In this document: positions 19,985-31,111 of the stretch, piece after piece
Layout of the letters: each line of letters opens with the position of its first letter
How positions within the stretch are numbered: the first letter of the stretch is position 1
Source: Adiantum capillus-veneris
Lineage: Eukaryota > Streptophyta > Polypodiopsida > Polypodiales > Pteridaceae
Direction: 5' to 3'
DNA length: 64,000 nucleotides
NCBI GenBank assembly: GCA_014529385.2
Contig: CM043942.1
Location: forward strand, 50,484,774-50,548,773
Notes under the pieces: generated by a model
The model's input: only the letters and a program-made list of their open reading frames with translations
What the model was told of the DNA's origin: nothing
Databases searched by the model: none
Position numbers and translations under genes: made by a program

Positions 19985-21141
19985 TGTCGTGCAACTCCAC
20001 TCACATGCAAAGAAAGATGCCAGAAAAATGCACATTAAGTTTGTTTGAAGCTTATATGTTTAATGAACAGTGATTAAGGGCTGGTTGCAAGTCGAGTTCA
20101 AATGCGGTTGAAAGGGCCAAAACATGCCTTAATGATGCTAAAAAGTGTTATTCTTGAAGTGAACACGGATGGGGTATTGTGCTCTTAAAATGCAGTGCTC
20201 GATGTGCTCTACCGGCCTATCTTTACGGCTCGTCGATTGGAGCTACGATGAAGAAGTTATGGCAGTTTAAAGTTCAAGTCGATTGCAGATCCGTGCCAGA
20301 TTGGGCAACAGCAGCAGCTGGCAGAATAAAAATGAAATGAATGCATCGGGCTGAGGTGCTCACTTTGTGGAGGACCCATTAGCGACGTCGCTAATGGGTG
20401 CCTAGATAAATTTAGCAAGAGGGGACATGCATCCATAAAAAGAACAAACCTGTGGTTTGTTGGGATTTTTTCACCTCATCATCGGAAGGGCTCCTCCTAA
20501 GCTCCATACCCTTAAGCTCTTGATAATTCTGAAGCACCTAATCTCCTCCTCATACGCGGGGATATTCTTAAGCTTCTCCTCCGAATCTTCCAGCTTGCTT
20601 AATCCTCGTAATCTTAAACCCCTTCATAAGCCATAATGCAAAGCTCTTAAGCTATCAAGAGCGGAGTTAACCCTCAAGCTTAGTTTACTTTTAACCTCTC
20701 TTAATCTAATCTATCACCATAAGCTAAGCCTAATCGATTTTCTATCTCCTAAACCGAGCCTAATCTTCTAAGATTTCATTACCCGAGTCATAAGCTCTCT
20801 TAAGCCGTCTTAAACCTTTCCTAAGCCTCATTAGCCATTCGAAATCTGCTCGAAGCTTATTAACCATTCGAATCGAGGAGCATAAGGCAAAGTAAGCAGA
20901 ATTTCATCAATTTCTTGTTTAAGCACCTGATTTAAGCCAGATTTTTCCTTGTAAGAGCATTTAATCTTCCATTAGGGATTGATTAATCATCGATTTTGTC
21001 GATTAATTGGAAATTAGACGAACTTCTTGTTTTGAATACTGTTGTCAGTAATTGCATATGCTACACCTTGTTTCGCGCACCTCTCACAGCCAAGGGCCCG
21101 GTGCCTTCCCCGCTCACCTTTTGCACATTTATCCCCCGACA
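19985..21141 (+). repeat. 5' LTR of Gypsy C
   Basis: 1157 bp. The middle is dense in 'taagc/cttaag' words ('cttaagctcttgataat', 'cctaagcctcattagcc'), a low-complexity pattern shared with the 3' LTR. It also contains a short perfect inverted repeat 'cccattagcgac/gtcgctaatggg' near 20388-20411. Confidence 0.92.
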
Positions 21142-21144
21142 TTC

Positions 21145-21160
21145 TTGGTGAACCCGACGC
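21145..21160 (+). other. Primer binding site of Gypsy C
   Basis: 'TTGGTGAACCCGACGC', 3 bases after the LTR. It has the TGG expected from a tRNA CCA end but is not the Met-tRNA site used by A and B. The tRNA was not identified. Confidence 0.6.
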
Positions 21161-21195
21161 GAAACGAGCCGGGGTGAGCAATGTGGTGAAGAAGG

Positions 21196-22110
21196 ATGTC
21201 GACACCGCAAGAGGCTTCCATGCAGCAAATGATGCAGCAGTTTGTTGCTTACATGCAACAACAGCAGGCTGCCCAACAGCAGTACAATTTGCAAGAGAGG
21301 ATCCGTAAAGCTCGGCACACAGTTACCGAGAAATTGCATCGATTTGAAGGTCGGGATATTAGCAAATTTTGCAATATCTATGAACAGGCAATGGAAGAGA
21401 ATGGAATTGATGATTAGAACGCAGTAGAAGGGTTCCATTTGATTGCTCAGCCAGAACTTACGAGTCAAATTAAAGAAATTCAGGTGCTTCAAGGCCCGAA
21501 TTGGCAGGATTTCAAGAAGGCGCTTCAGGAGGAATACTTCCTGGAGGATTCTCAAAGAGTAACCAGGCAAAGGTTCATGAAGTGGGTGCAGAAGAAGAAC
21601 AAAAATCTATCTGCACAAGAGTTATTATGGGAATTTGAGAAGAAATTCGAGCAATTGTCCTTGACAGAGCAACGTTCAATGAGGGATCAGAAGGTTGAGC
21701 TGTTCATCCAGGCTGCTGATCCTTGACTTCAGAAGAGTTTAGTGCAATTGCTAGAGGATCCAAGTGGAGAATTGGGCTTAACATCCGACTAGAAGGTAGA
21801 TGATCATGAAACGACAAATAAGAGTCGACAAAATGATCGTGGCTGACATCATGGATGTTGCGGAGGAGGAACCTAAAGAGAAAACAACCTCTGCAATACC
21901 CAGAGTGGAGGAGCCAGTTCTTGACAAATTGATAAAAGGTATTCAAGAATTGAATTTGAATTTTAAAGCTGTTAAATTTGATGGTGTAGCTGCAAAGGGG
22001 TCTACATCGAAGCCTAGGTAGCAGCCACCATGCAAAGGCTGGGACCAATGCATGTGATGTGACAGTGAAGACCACAAGTATGTTAAGGAATGTGATGATT
22101 TTGATGAAGC
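21196..22110 (+). pseudogene. Gypsy C gag (decayed)
   Basis: Starts at ATG 21196 after the PBS. A Gln-rich N-terminus ('MQQFVAYMQQQQAAQQQY') is followed by a Retrotrans_gag-like helical domain ('KLHRFEGRDISKF', 'FKKALQEEYFLED', 'MRDQKVELFIQAADP'). Stops occur at 21415 and 21724, then a frameshift to another frame (from about 21800). A zinc-knuckle remnant C-M-stop-C...H...C ('CDSEDHKYVKEC') is near 22050-22095, with TGA inside the first Cys pair. Capsid and RNA-binding role by family; non-functional here. Confidence 0.8.
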
Positions 22111-23518
22111 ATATAAAAATAATGTGGTGTTCTGAAAGGACAAGAAGATACACCTTAGGGCAACACATGAGATGCTCCACCTAAACTTTGGTAGGGGCGG
22201 CATGAAGAAGATAGTTGATGAGATTCAGCATAATGTTTCTCTTGTGGAGGAAACTACATATGGGCTGCAAGTCTGCGGGAAGGGTGATGAAGATGGTGCA
22301 GGTACCAAGGGTCAATTATGGCCTTATGCTTTGAAGACAACAAAAACTGGACAGGTAACTTACGGGAAGTTGCGGCAAGTAGGGAATTCAGTTCGAGAAA
22401 CCACAGGGTGGACTGATCCAATGGATTCCCTCTCGGTGTATGCGTTCATTGCAAAGTCTCAAGCTAATGAGGCTATGGTGGAGGAAAAGCGGAAAAGAGA
22501 TGAAGAAGCTCTTGGGACATCGAAGAGGACAACGAGGTTCAACAGCAAGAAAGAAGAAAGTCCTGCTCCAAAGCCCACTCCTGAAGTGGTGATGGAGGAG
22601 GCACCTAAAGACAAAAAGCAAAGAAAACCCAGGGGGCCCTCTTATAAGTTCAAGTCTGACATTGAATATAGCTACGGATTTAAAGAAAGTCTTTGAAGAG
22701 TGAATTCTGAATAGCAAGGTGGAGCTCACATTGGGTGATATATTGGGGATTGCCAAACGTGAGTTTCATGAGGAGATAATAGATATCATCAAAAGGAAGC
22801 AGCAGATACCAAGTGAACAAGAGCCGGAGTTAGTGAAGAGCTAGGCGGTTTGCCACATTGAAGCAATTCTAGACGACTATGAACAGTATTTGGCGAATCT
22901 TGAAGAAGAAGAAGAAGAAGAGTCGAGGTCTGTGGTGGTGTCAAATCCAACTTTACCTGAGGTAAGGCATGTTCATTTCAATGAAGATGACGATAGTGAA
23001 AGCATACCAAGGAGTCACTTTTCAAGGACTCATTGGGCAAGAGCAACAACCGAAATTGTTGTAAAGCTAGGCGACATTGAAGAACCGGTCTTAGCACTCA
23101 TAGATCGTGGATCAGAGATCAATTTGATGGCTAAAAGCTTGCACAAAAAGGGGAAATGGCCTATTTATGTGGACCATGGTTGGCGAATTCGAGCTGCCAA
23201 TATGCTTCCAGGCGACCTCTATGGTGCATGTGCAATGTTAAGGTAATTGTAGGGGATGTCTGTGATGAGCAAAAATTATTTATACAGGAGCATTCCTCTT
23301 ATCCTTTAATTTTGGGGCAATCATACATTACGGCTGTGCGAATGGAAACCAAAGTGCTGGATGATGGCTCGGCCTATGCTAGGGTTCGGAGCCATGATGG
23401 TAAGAAAGCAGTGCAATTCTTGACTGTATGTGTTGACCATGCTAGGAATAAGGACAGTCTACGTGATCATCCAATGCCAAAGATACACAAGGAGTTTAGA
23501 GAACACAGGTTTGCATAG
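22111..23518 (+). pseudogene. Gypsy C linker and aspartic protease (decayed)
   Basis: A Lys/Glu-rich linker (22172-22696, 'ESPAPKPTPEVVMEEAP') is followed, in another frame, by the protease. The catalytic motif reads 'ALIDRGSEINLMA' (Asp at 23103-23105): the D-S/T-G triad has Arg in the middle. The C-terminal flap part ('HSSYPLILGQSYITAVR') lies in a third frame from about 23240. Frameshift near 23246. Fits the Ty3 retropepsin; inactive. Confidence 0.72.
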
Positions 23519-23700
23519 GATTTTCTCGGAGTGCCATCATAAAGCGGGACTATGGTGGTACAAGTGAGGAGAAGTTCTCGCAAAGAGAAGCTTTCTCTTC
23601 GGGGTTTTTGGGGTTAACATCTGAAGGTTCATTCTCTTTCAGAAAATTTAATGATTTGCTGAAGTGAGAAAAACAGTATGTTTCAGGTATTCAAAGTGAA

Positions 23701-25130
23701 TTGCAGGGTTGTGATGTGCTTGAATCTGATGATGTGATTTCAGGAGTCTTTGAAGAGGTATCTTATGAAGATACTATGTCAGTGCTTGAAGAGATGAGGA
23801 AAAACAGGTTACAAAGTGGAACTGAAGTAGTCAAGGTCCATTCAATGGACATGTATGATGAGTTAAGTTTATATAAAGCACTTATGCATATTGAAGATGA
23901 TTTAGGTGAAACTGTTGAAGCGCAGGTAGAGACCAAATACAAGACTGTTGCAAACAAAGTGAGGCCAGTGGCTACACTCCTGCCAGAAGGAAGTGATGGG
24001 ATGATCAAAGAGGCTTCTCGACAGCCTATACTCAGAAATCCGATTAACATAGGGCATAAGTTTACTAAGGAGACACTGCAGCAGCAGCTGAAGGTTGGAG
24101 AAGACGGTTTCCTCAATGAAGAGGAGATCCAATGTTTTCAAGGTATGCTCAAAAAACATGGTAAAGCTTTTGATTTTGAGCCAACTAAGATAGGGTGTGT
24201 GGATCCGAGTGTTGTTTCACCAATGGTTATTTTCATTGTTCCACACATGCCATGGAGCTTGCGTCCTATTCCAGTTCCTAAAGCTCACTTGCCAAAGCTC
24301 ATCAATTTGCTTAATGAAAAGATCCAAATGGGAGTTTTGGAGCCGTCATGTGCTCCGTATTCTAATCGATGGTTTACTGTTCCGAAGAAAAATAGTACAT
24401 TAAGATTCATTCAGGATATGCAACCGGTTAACAAAGTAACAATCCGCAATGTGGGTAATGGCCCAATTGTGGATAAATTTGCTGAGGCCTTTGCAGGTAG
24501 ATCTATTAACTCCATGGGCGATCTTTATTCAGGATATGATCAATTCCAATTAGCTTGGGAGAGCAGGGATCTTACTACAATGCGTAATCCTCTTGGTTTG
24601 GTAAGGATGTGCACTCTGCCACAAGGTGCTACTAAATGGGTAGCTCATATGATGAACGGCATGAATAAGGTATTAAGGGACTTTATCGCACATGTTACCA
24701 TGCCTTTCATTGATGATCTACCAATTAAGGGCTGTGAAGAAGGCTCAAAAGATGAAGCAAAAGACTAGAGGGGGTGCAAACAGTTTGTTGCTCAACATAT
24801 TGTTGACTGTGATGCTATATTATTAAGACTTGAAGAAGTTAACTTAACACTTTTAGGTCAAAAATCGACTTTTGGAGCTAAGGAGGTCTTAATTGTGGAA
24901 CATATGTGTAGTTCTGAAGGAAGAAGGCCAAGTCCAACAAAAGTTGAAGCAATCCAAAAGATGAAGGATACATGTTCTTCACTTACTGAGGTTCTTCGAT
25001 TCTTAGGCGCATGTGTGTTCTATCGTATTTGGCTGCCACACTTTGCCCATGTTGCAGAGGTGCTGTATCAATTGCTACGGAAGGTAAGAGGTTTGTTTTT
25101 GAATAAGTTCACACACAAGCTATTAATAAA
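23701..25130 (+). pseudogene. Gypsy C reverse transcriptase
   Basis: Frame 23701-24768 includes an acidic pre-RT region, then RT proper: 'GVLEPSCAPYSNRWFTVPKK', 'LRFIQDMQPVNKVTIRN', 'DLYSGYDQFQLAWESRDLTT', 'LGLVRMCTLPQGAT' and the catalytic 'MPFIDDLPIKG' (Asp pair at 24712-24717). After a TAG at about 24766 the thumb/connection follows to about 25130 ('RRPSPTKVEAIQKM', 'EVLRFLGACVFYR'). Catalytic Asps are kept; the frame is broken. This RT type differs clearly from those of D, G and I, so C is another Gypsy lineage. Confidence 0.85.
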
Positions 25131-25625
25131 TTAAAGAAGATGCTTCTTGAGGCTCCGACCTTGAGGAAAGTTGATTATAAATGTGACAGGCCAGTTATTT
25201 TAACAGTTGACACTAGCCCGATAGGTATTGGATGGGCTATAGGTCAGGATGATGATGTGAAGGACACAGGTATGCAGTGAGATTTGGAGCCAAGGTGCTC
25301 AATTATTGTCAATGAGAATATCCACAGGTTAAGAGGGCACTTTGGGGCGTTGCTACTGCTCTAAGGACCGATAAAGAATACTTTACTGGAGCTTCCGTTG
25401 TGGTAGAGACAAATTGCTTGCCACTGATAGGGATGATTGCAAATTGCTCTACTCCGGACATTTCCATGCTACGATGGATAGCGTATATCAAGTCTCTTAA
25501 CCATGAATTTTGTCATATTGCAAGTAGAGATAACCCTATTGCAGATATGTTATCAAGATCCAGGTTTGAAGATGAAGAAGAGATGATGACCACGAGTGAT
25601 GATGTTGGCTTGAAGTTCTACACGT
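25131..25625 (+). pseudogene. Gypsy C RNase H (cut by element D)
   Basis: Ty3-type RNase H remnant: 'RPVILTVDTSPIGIGWAIGQ' with the first catalytic Asp, then in another frame 'LNHEFCHIASRDNPIADMLS' with the late Asp in an A-D pair. Several stops lie between 25278 and 25420. The frame runs up to 'GLKFYT' at 25624, where D is inserted, and resumes at 35118 with 'SSYLHANCGS'. Confidence 0.75.
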
Positions 25626-26782
25626 TGTTGGGCGCATTTCTGACACCCCTTTTTTTGTAAATTTTTCCATATGGACATGACGCCCGATGTCAAAAGGGCG
25701 TGTGGACTTTCTTTTTGTGGGTTTTTTAGCTTGCTTTAGCAAGCACATGTACATGCACTGCAAGTCGCTAGTCTAGTGACAGCTGTTGGGCTACTGTAAG
25801 TGCCCGTTAGTGAGTTTTTTGAAGTGAGCCTTGTATATAACTAAAACTCATGTACAAACTTTAAAAAAGTTCATCCAAACATCAGAAATTTGCAGGTTTT
25901 AGCTCGTTGTGTCTCCTTGGTGCTCTTGGATGCAGTTTTTTGCCCCGACTAGCCTTCTCTACGTGTAGGGTGAAATCATGTTAACCTGTCATGCTTTTTC
26001 ATGTCTCGGACAATGCTAACTAGCACAATTTTGACATATGCTAACTAGTACAATAACTTGAGCTACATCTCCAAGATCTATGACATATGATATATCAATA
26101 GAAAGCACTTGAAACAAGTAATCCAAATGTACAACCTCCGAAAAATTTTGATATTATTTGTAAAAAATTTACCGGACGCCCAATGTTTCGAAGATGTGCT
26201 AACTTGAAACTGCTAACTAGCACAAAAAGCGCGACAGGTTAACATGCTTTCACCCTGTAGTCGTGTTGGGACAGCTTTCTGTTCGCGTCAATTTTGCTCA
26301 TGGAGGCATATGGAATCAATTTTGGTTATCTTCAGCTTTCTCGCCATTCATTTTTCAATATTTTTTTCAAGCTTTAAAGTGCCCCAATTGGAGTTGTTCT
26401 CTTCAGGTTACAACTAGTTCTCTGCAGGGTTATGGCTATGGCAACCTAGTGGCAAATTGTGTGTAGACAGATTCGGAGGGAATGTATCTACGAATTGTGG
26501 AATTGATGTTGAAGTTATGGATTTGTGATGTTTGATTGTGAAAGGAGAGGCTCTCGTCTTCATCTGCATTGGTCGGCGTGTGTTGTAAATCCGTGCTTTG
26601 ACAGGGTTTTGCTCCTAAGTGACATTGGGTGGGCGACAGCTAGTAAATTCCCAAGGGTCTACTCCTATTGGATTGGTGGTGTTTCAAAAATATTTTGCAA
26701 AGCTTTTGGTGTCCTGTAGTTCTCTTTCAACGCTCTTGGGTGACATCACTATAGAGGTGTTTCAGTTTACTTGTTCCCAACA
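25626..26782 (+). repeat. 5' LTR of Gypsy D (contains a MITE)
   Basis: 1157 bp in total. Without the MITE and its duplicated TGTA it would be 865 bp, against 874 bp for the 3' LTR; most of the 9-bp gap is one indel ('atagtcact', near 34948). Ends TGTTGGG and CCCAACA. Confidence 0.93.
25968..26255. mobile_element. 288-bp MITE in the 5' LTR of D
   Basis: Terminal inverted repeats GGGTGAAATCATGTTAACCT / reverse of AGGTTAACATGCTTTCACCC (about 22 bp with one mismatch), flanked by TGTA (25964-25967 and 26256-26259). The 3' LTR of D has a single TGTA at the matching place (near 34577-34580) and no insert, so it is an exact empty site. No coding capacity. Superfamily unclear; a 4-bp TGTA duplication is the simplest reading. 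Confidence 0.9.
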
Positions 26783-26788
26783 GTATTT

Positions 26789-26802
26789 TGGTGCCCGCCA
26801 CC
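26789..26802 (+). other. Primer binding site of Gypsy D
   Basis: TGGTGCCCGCCACC, 6 bases after the 5' LTR. It begins with TGG as a PBS should; the primer tRNA was not identified. Confidence 0.65.
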
Positions 26803-28058
26803 AAGGAATCGCTTCAAGTTACCTTCAGTTTACAGGTTTTGAAGACATAGCATTTAATTTTCCGGAGTTTAATGGGAAATCAAATGAAAGTTCCAAAGCT
26901 TTCATTGAGAGAATGGAGTTTGCTTGCCTTCTTGCTGACAAGCAAGACCTAGCGTTGGTGTTGCGAATCTTCTATTTCTGTTTGAAGGGAGATACTAGGG
27001 AATGGTTGGAAGGCTACGAAAAGGATCTAAAATCAGCCCAACCTCCTCAAGTTATGACTTATGAAATGGTAAGGCATGCTTTTCTTACACACTTTCAACA
27101 GGTGGAAGACCCACAAAAGGTATGGCAGTCTATTCAAGGCTTAGTACAAGGTGAAGGCCAAACCATAGAAGACTTTGTCAAGGCATTCAATGCATTATGG
27201 ACAAAGTGGTGTACATCTTTCGGGGCTAAAATTCCTCCAGCCATGTTGAAGAAGGACAGGTTTCTTGCAATTTTGAGGAGTAACCTACGCTTGAAGGTAG
27301 AGCTCAAGTAGCCAAGGACCTTTGAGGAGGTAGTTGAAATTGCAAAGAATAAAGAGTGGAAAGCAGAGCGTCTTCATCAACTTGGAATCAATGTCGAGCC
27401 AAAGCTTGAAGTGAAAGTGGTAGAGCAACCAAGGGTCCTCATCAGGGAGCCAGGTTATGATCAACAAGCTTCTCATGATGTGAATGCCTTTCGCAAGGAG
27501 ATGCAAGAGGTTGTCGGTCTTATGAAGAATCTTAGTGTGCATATGATGGGAGGTGGAAGAGGTCAAAGCTATGGATATGGACGTGGTTATGGAAGCAATG
27601 AGGGTTATACAGGTGGTAGAGGAAGAGGCATGGTTGGAAGAGGGGATATGTTTCAATGTTACAATTGTGGTGAATCGGGTCAAAAAAGCCCTCAATGTGA
27701 CAAGCCAAAGAGAATGGGTGGTGACATGTTTCCTCTTTCTCCACAAATTCCTTCTCGAGCTCAAGATTATGGTATTGAGATTAAACGGGAAGTAGGACCA
27801 AGTGGATTGACAGCAGAAGAAAAGGGCAAAACAAAAGTGGTAAGCATAATCCGTTTGGAGAAGAAAGAGGATGATTTGGGAGCTATGGTCATGCCTGTAG
27901 GTAAGAGGGTTACAAGAGATCATGACATGAGTGATGCAAGTCCCAGCCATAAAAGAGGGAAACAGATACAGGTAAAGAGAAGAAGAAGAGAAAGCCCAGG
28001 AAACATTACAATGCATCTGACTTTCCTTTGGGAGAAGGGCAACCAAATTATAGTTTAA
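26803..28058 (+). pseudogene. Gypsy D gag
   Basis: One frame from the PBS to 28058, broken only by TAG at 27309-27311. Retrotrans_gag core: 'FNFPEFNGKSNESSKAFIER', 'FYFCLKGDTREWLEGYEKDL', 'HAFLTHFQQVEDPQKVWQ', 'VKAFNALWTKWC'. A Gly/Arg-rich stretch ('GGGRGQSYGYGRGYGSNEGY') precedes a zinc knuckle C-Y-N-C-...-Q-...-C (Cys at 27657) in which the His ligand is Gln ('CGESGQKSPQC'), so zinc binding is probably lost. No convincing start codon was found near the PBS. Confidence 0.85.
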
Positions 28059-29090
28059 GGGCAGATTTGGTGGGTAGAAAGTCTGATGTTACCTTTGGGC
28101 AACTCATGGAGATGTGTCCCAAGTTAAAGAGGCAATGGAAGCACGTAGTCAACCCCATGAAGAAGGAGCCTACAAGGGGGTCAGTGAGAGTCCTATCTTT
28201 GAATGAGCTACCTGATATATGCCCCACTATGGATGCATGGCATAAGAGGAAGTGCATTGGAGAGGCTTATATTGATGGAGGTGCACAAGTATGTGTTATT
28301 ACTCAAGCTTGTGTATCAAAGTTGGGACTCAACATGGTGTAGAATTCAGGTTGTGTATCAAAGTTGGGACTCAACATGGTGAAGAATTCAGGTTTTTGCA
28401 TAAAGCTTGCCAACCAATCAAGGGTGAGATGCTTGGGAGTTGTAAAGTACTTGGAGATGGATGTATTTGATGTTAAAGTGCTGGTCAATTGTCATGTTAT
28501 GCCCGTAGGTATTGGTGCTTTCCCTCTCATCCTTGGAAGACCATGGTTACAGGCAACCAAAGCTATACATGATTGGGGACATGGTACCATCACTCTCTAC
28601 AATAGAAGGGGTGATAACAAGAAGTTTGACATGGCTAGCAAGAAATCTTTGGATGCTGATTTTGATGAGAAAAGTGATGAAGAAGAGTCCTCAAGTGAAG
28701 AAGAAGACAATGGGGATGATGGCACTGAAGTGGAAGATAGCAGCGATAGTGATCTAGATGTTTCCTCCTTGTTTCTTGAAGAAGAGCATGATGAGAAACA
28801 AATATTTATTGGCCTTATGGAGAATGAGGATATCTCTAGTCCTTATGAGCAAATTGAAGAGCTGATGCAACCCAAAGTTCAACCTAATGTCAAATAGGAG
28901 CTGATACAAGGTATGTTGTCTCCCGACTTGACTAGTCATGAGAAGGGTGAGTACCTACATATGATACAACAATTTTCCCAATTATTCATCACTTCTTATG
29001 AGGAAATTAGAGGCTTTTATGGAGAGGGAATCCACATTCCAATCAAGGAAGGAGCTCATCCCGTACGCCAAAAGCTAAGGAGAATTGGGC
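28028..29090 (+). pseudogene. Gypsy D protease and pre-RT region
   Basis: In a frame shifted from gag. Protease motif 'AYIDGGAQVCVITQA' (Asp at 28274-28276, D-G-G) and the C-terminal 'GAFPLILGRPWLQATK'. Between them lies an in-frame 42-bp tandem duplication whose first copy carries TAG. An acidic linker follows ('DEKSDEEESSSEEEDNGDDG'), a TAG at 28895-28897, and the pre-RT segment 'GIHIPIKEGAHPVRQKLRRI' up to 29094, where E is inserted. Confidence 0.8.
28309..28392 (+). repeat. 42-bp in-frame tandem duplication in D protease
   Basis: Two copies, 28309-28350 and 28351-28392, identical except 'ggtgtag' versus 'ggtgaag'. 42 bp is 14 codons, so the frame is kept, but the first copy has a stop codon at the T. 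Confidence 0.95.
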
Positions 29091-29094
29091 ACGT

Positions 29095-31107
29095 TGTCGA
29101 GAAATTTGTGGTCTTGCCAGGAAAGCACCGGGCTTATGGCTGTGAGAGTTTGTGAGAGAACTCAGCAAAAACTATATGAAGGAGTTAAACCATAGATTCC
29201 ATGAAGACTAGGGTTTGGAAAGAAGTACAATCAAAGAAGCCCACCCATTCTCTCTTGCACTCACACGCACAAAGAAAGAACACAAAAGAGAATGTCAAAA
29301 TAACACAAAGATGAAAACATCAAGGCTATGGTCATATCGTATCATGGGTAATATGAAAGGGTTAATAGATGAGTTAATGGAATTCAATCTTGGCTGACCA
29401 AATATGCTACAAATTGTTCTTTGGAATTGTAGTTTTGTGTTTACCATAATATATATATTTTGTCTAGTGATTGGGATTAATTGTGTGTACAAATCCTCTT
29501 GGTTCAAAGCAAGATAACTACGCTTACGTCAAAAGAAAAGTTATAGTCTATGGGAGGTAGTATGATGGGATCCGGTGATAGAAGTATTTCATTGAGCCTT
29601 TCTGGGCCAAAGAGAAACACTATACGTTGTTGAAAGTGTATTTTACGACTAATCCATACGTTAATTCTAATAGATCGTACAGAGTGAAAGCGATAGAAAT
29701 TATCATCATGTGGGTTATTAATCTAGGATAGTATGTGAGAAATGTAGATATAAGAGAAGTGAAGAGATGAGAAGTTTCCCTCCCAAGCCCTATTCTTGCC
29801 CGTAGGCAATAAGGATACTGCGGGGAGAGATGTACCTGTAGCAAGGAGAACCTAAAATTTGTAGAGAGGATGAATTACTAAGAGTGAGAGAGATAGGTTT
29901 GGTTAAGGAGATGAGATTAGATATATATATATAATGGGTTAGAGATGAAAAAGAAAACAACAAGAAATCAAGAAAACATCAATGTAGAACACATCTTACT
30001 TGACAAACCCTTCGGCACCATTATTGATGGAGAGAGAAGAAGAGGGGAGAATTCAACTTTGATTGATACGCCAAGTCCACGCCCTTCTTTGATTAGAGTT
30101 GATCTGCCAAGGATAGCATGCAAGGATGGCTAGTCTTCCTCTAGGAGAAAGTGTAGGCTTAGGCTTATGTTAATGGCTAAGTACAATTAGGCATTACTAC
30201 TCACTCCCTCAAGAATTCCTCTCATCAATGGCTTGAATGCTTAAGTTCATTTTCAAGGAAGAAGACGTCCCCTTTTATAGGTGAAGGAAATCCCCAAGGT
30301 TTTACACAAGAAGAGAGGAGCCAGTGTGAACAGGAATTGGAAAAGTTGAAAATGAGCTGTCCCTACATGATGTGGGCAGACTGGGGTCCAGTATTTTGAT
30401 CCTATATCCTCAACCGTGGCTCCAAATAAAAAAGTAAAAATATGGGCAGAAAATGCAGCTCATTAGCTACGATTTTCATTTTAAAATCGTTTTCCAATTC
30501 AAATTGGAACCTTGTGTAAAAAATTCATCAAAATAGGGTCCATTTCTGGCAACAAAATTCTTCCTGTGGTCCCCTTAGCTTAGACATTCATTTGATTCCA
30601 AAGGACACCTCATGCCATATGAAAGCATGACATTGCTCCTTGACAAATTTTTGTAATCATACTTGCAATAATGCATTAAAATAAGTGTATCTTTGAAATC
30701 ATGCCACCTAGTGTCCCACTAGGATTTGATTCCCTCCTAGTAGCTATTTAAAAAGAAATATAAGAAAAATATGAAAAATACATAGAATATATATATATTG
30801 GAGTTTAACTTAGATATAGGATCTAACTAGGGTGTGAGATGATAATGAGATAGTAGAAATAAAGAATCAATGTTTTTTGCCCCAAGTTAAACAGGCGGAG
30901 CTATTGATGCTTTTCCCATAGTATTTTCTGATGGTGGTAAAGTAAGAATAGGTTACCCTTGAGAAAAATAATAGGATGATATAGAAGGCTTATTATTATA
31001 CCTAAATATGCATATGTACATTATAGGAAAGATAATTATGTATCTAAAAAATTACAAGATAGATCTTGTAGCATGCGTTCCCACTATGTACGTGTCACAG
31101 CACGACA
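29095..31107. mobile_element. Element E: 2-kb LTR-like insertion, probably a solo LTR
   Basis: Ends TGTCG...CGACA (same terminal pentamers as Gypsy C), flanked by ACGT at 29091-29094 and 31108-31111. Removing E plus one ACGT fuses 'LRRIGH' to 'VQLNALKEEV' in frame in D's RT, which fixes the boundaries. 2013 bp, no significant ORF, no internal LTR pair, PBS or gag-pol seen. The best reading is a solo LTR of a long-LTR Gypsy. A non-autonomous element cannot be excluded, and its strand is undetermined. Confidence 0.8.
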
Positions 31108-31111
31108 ACGT

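Noticed and set aside
26619-26782. Gag of D starting inside the 5' LTR
   Set aside because: The frame is open through the end of the LTR, but the gag-like sequence begins only after the PBS.
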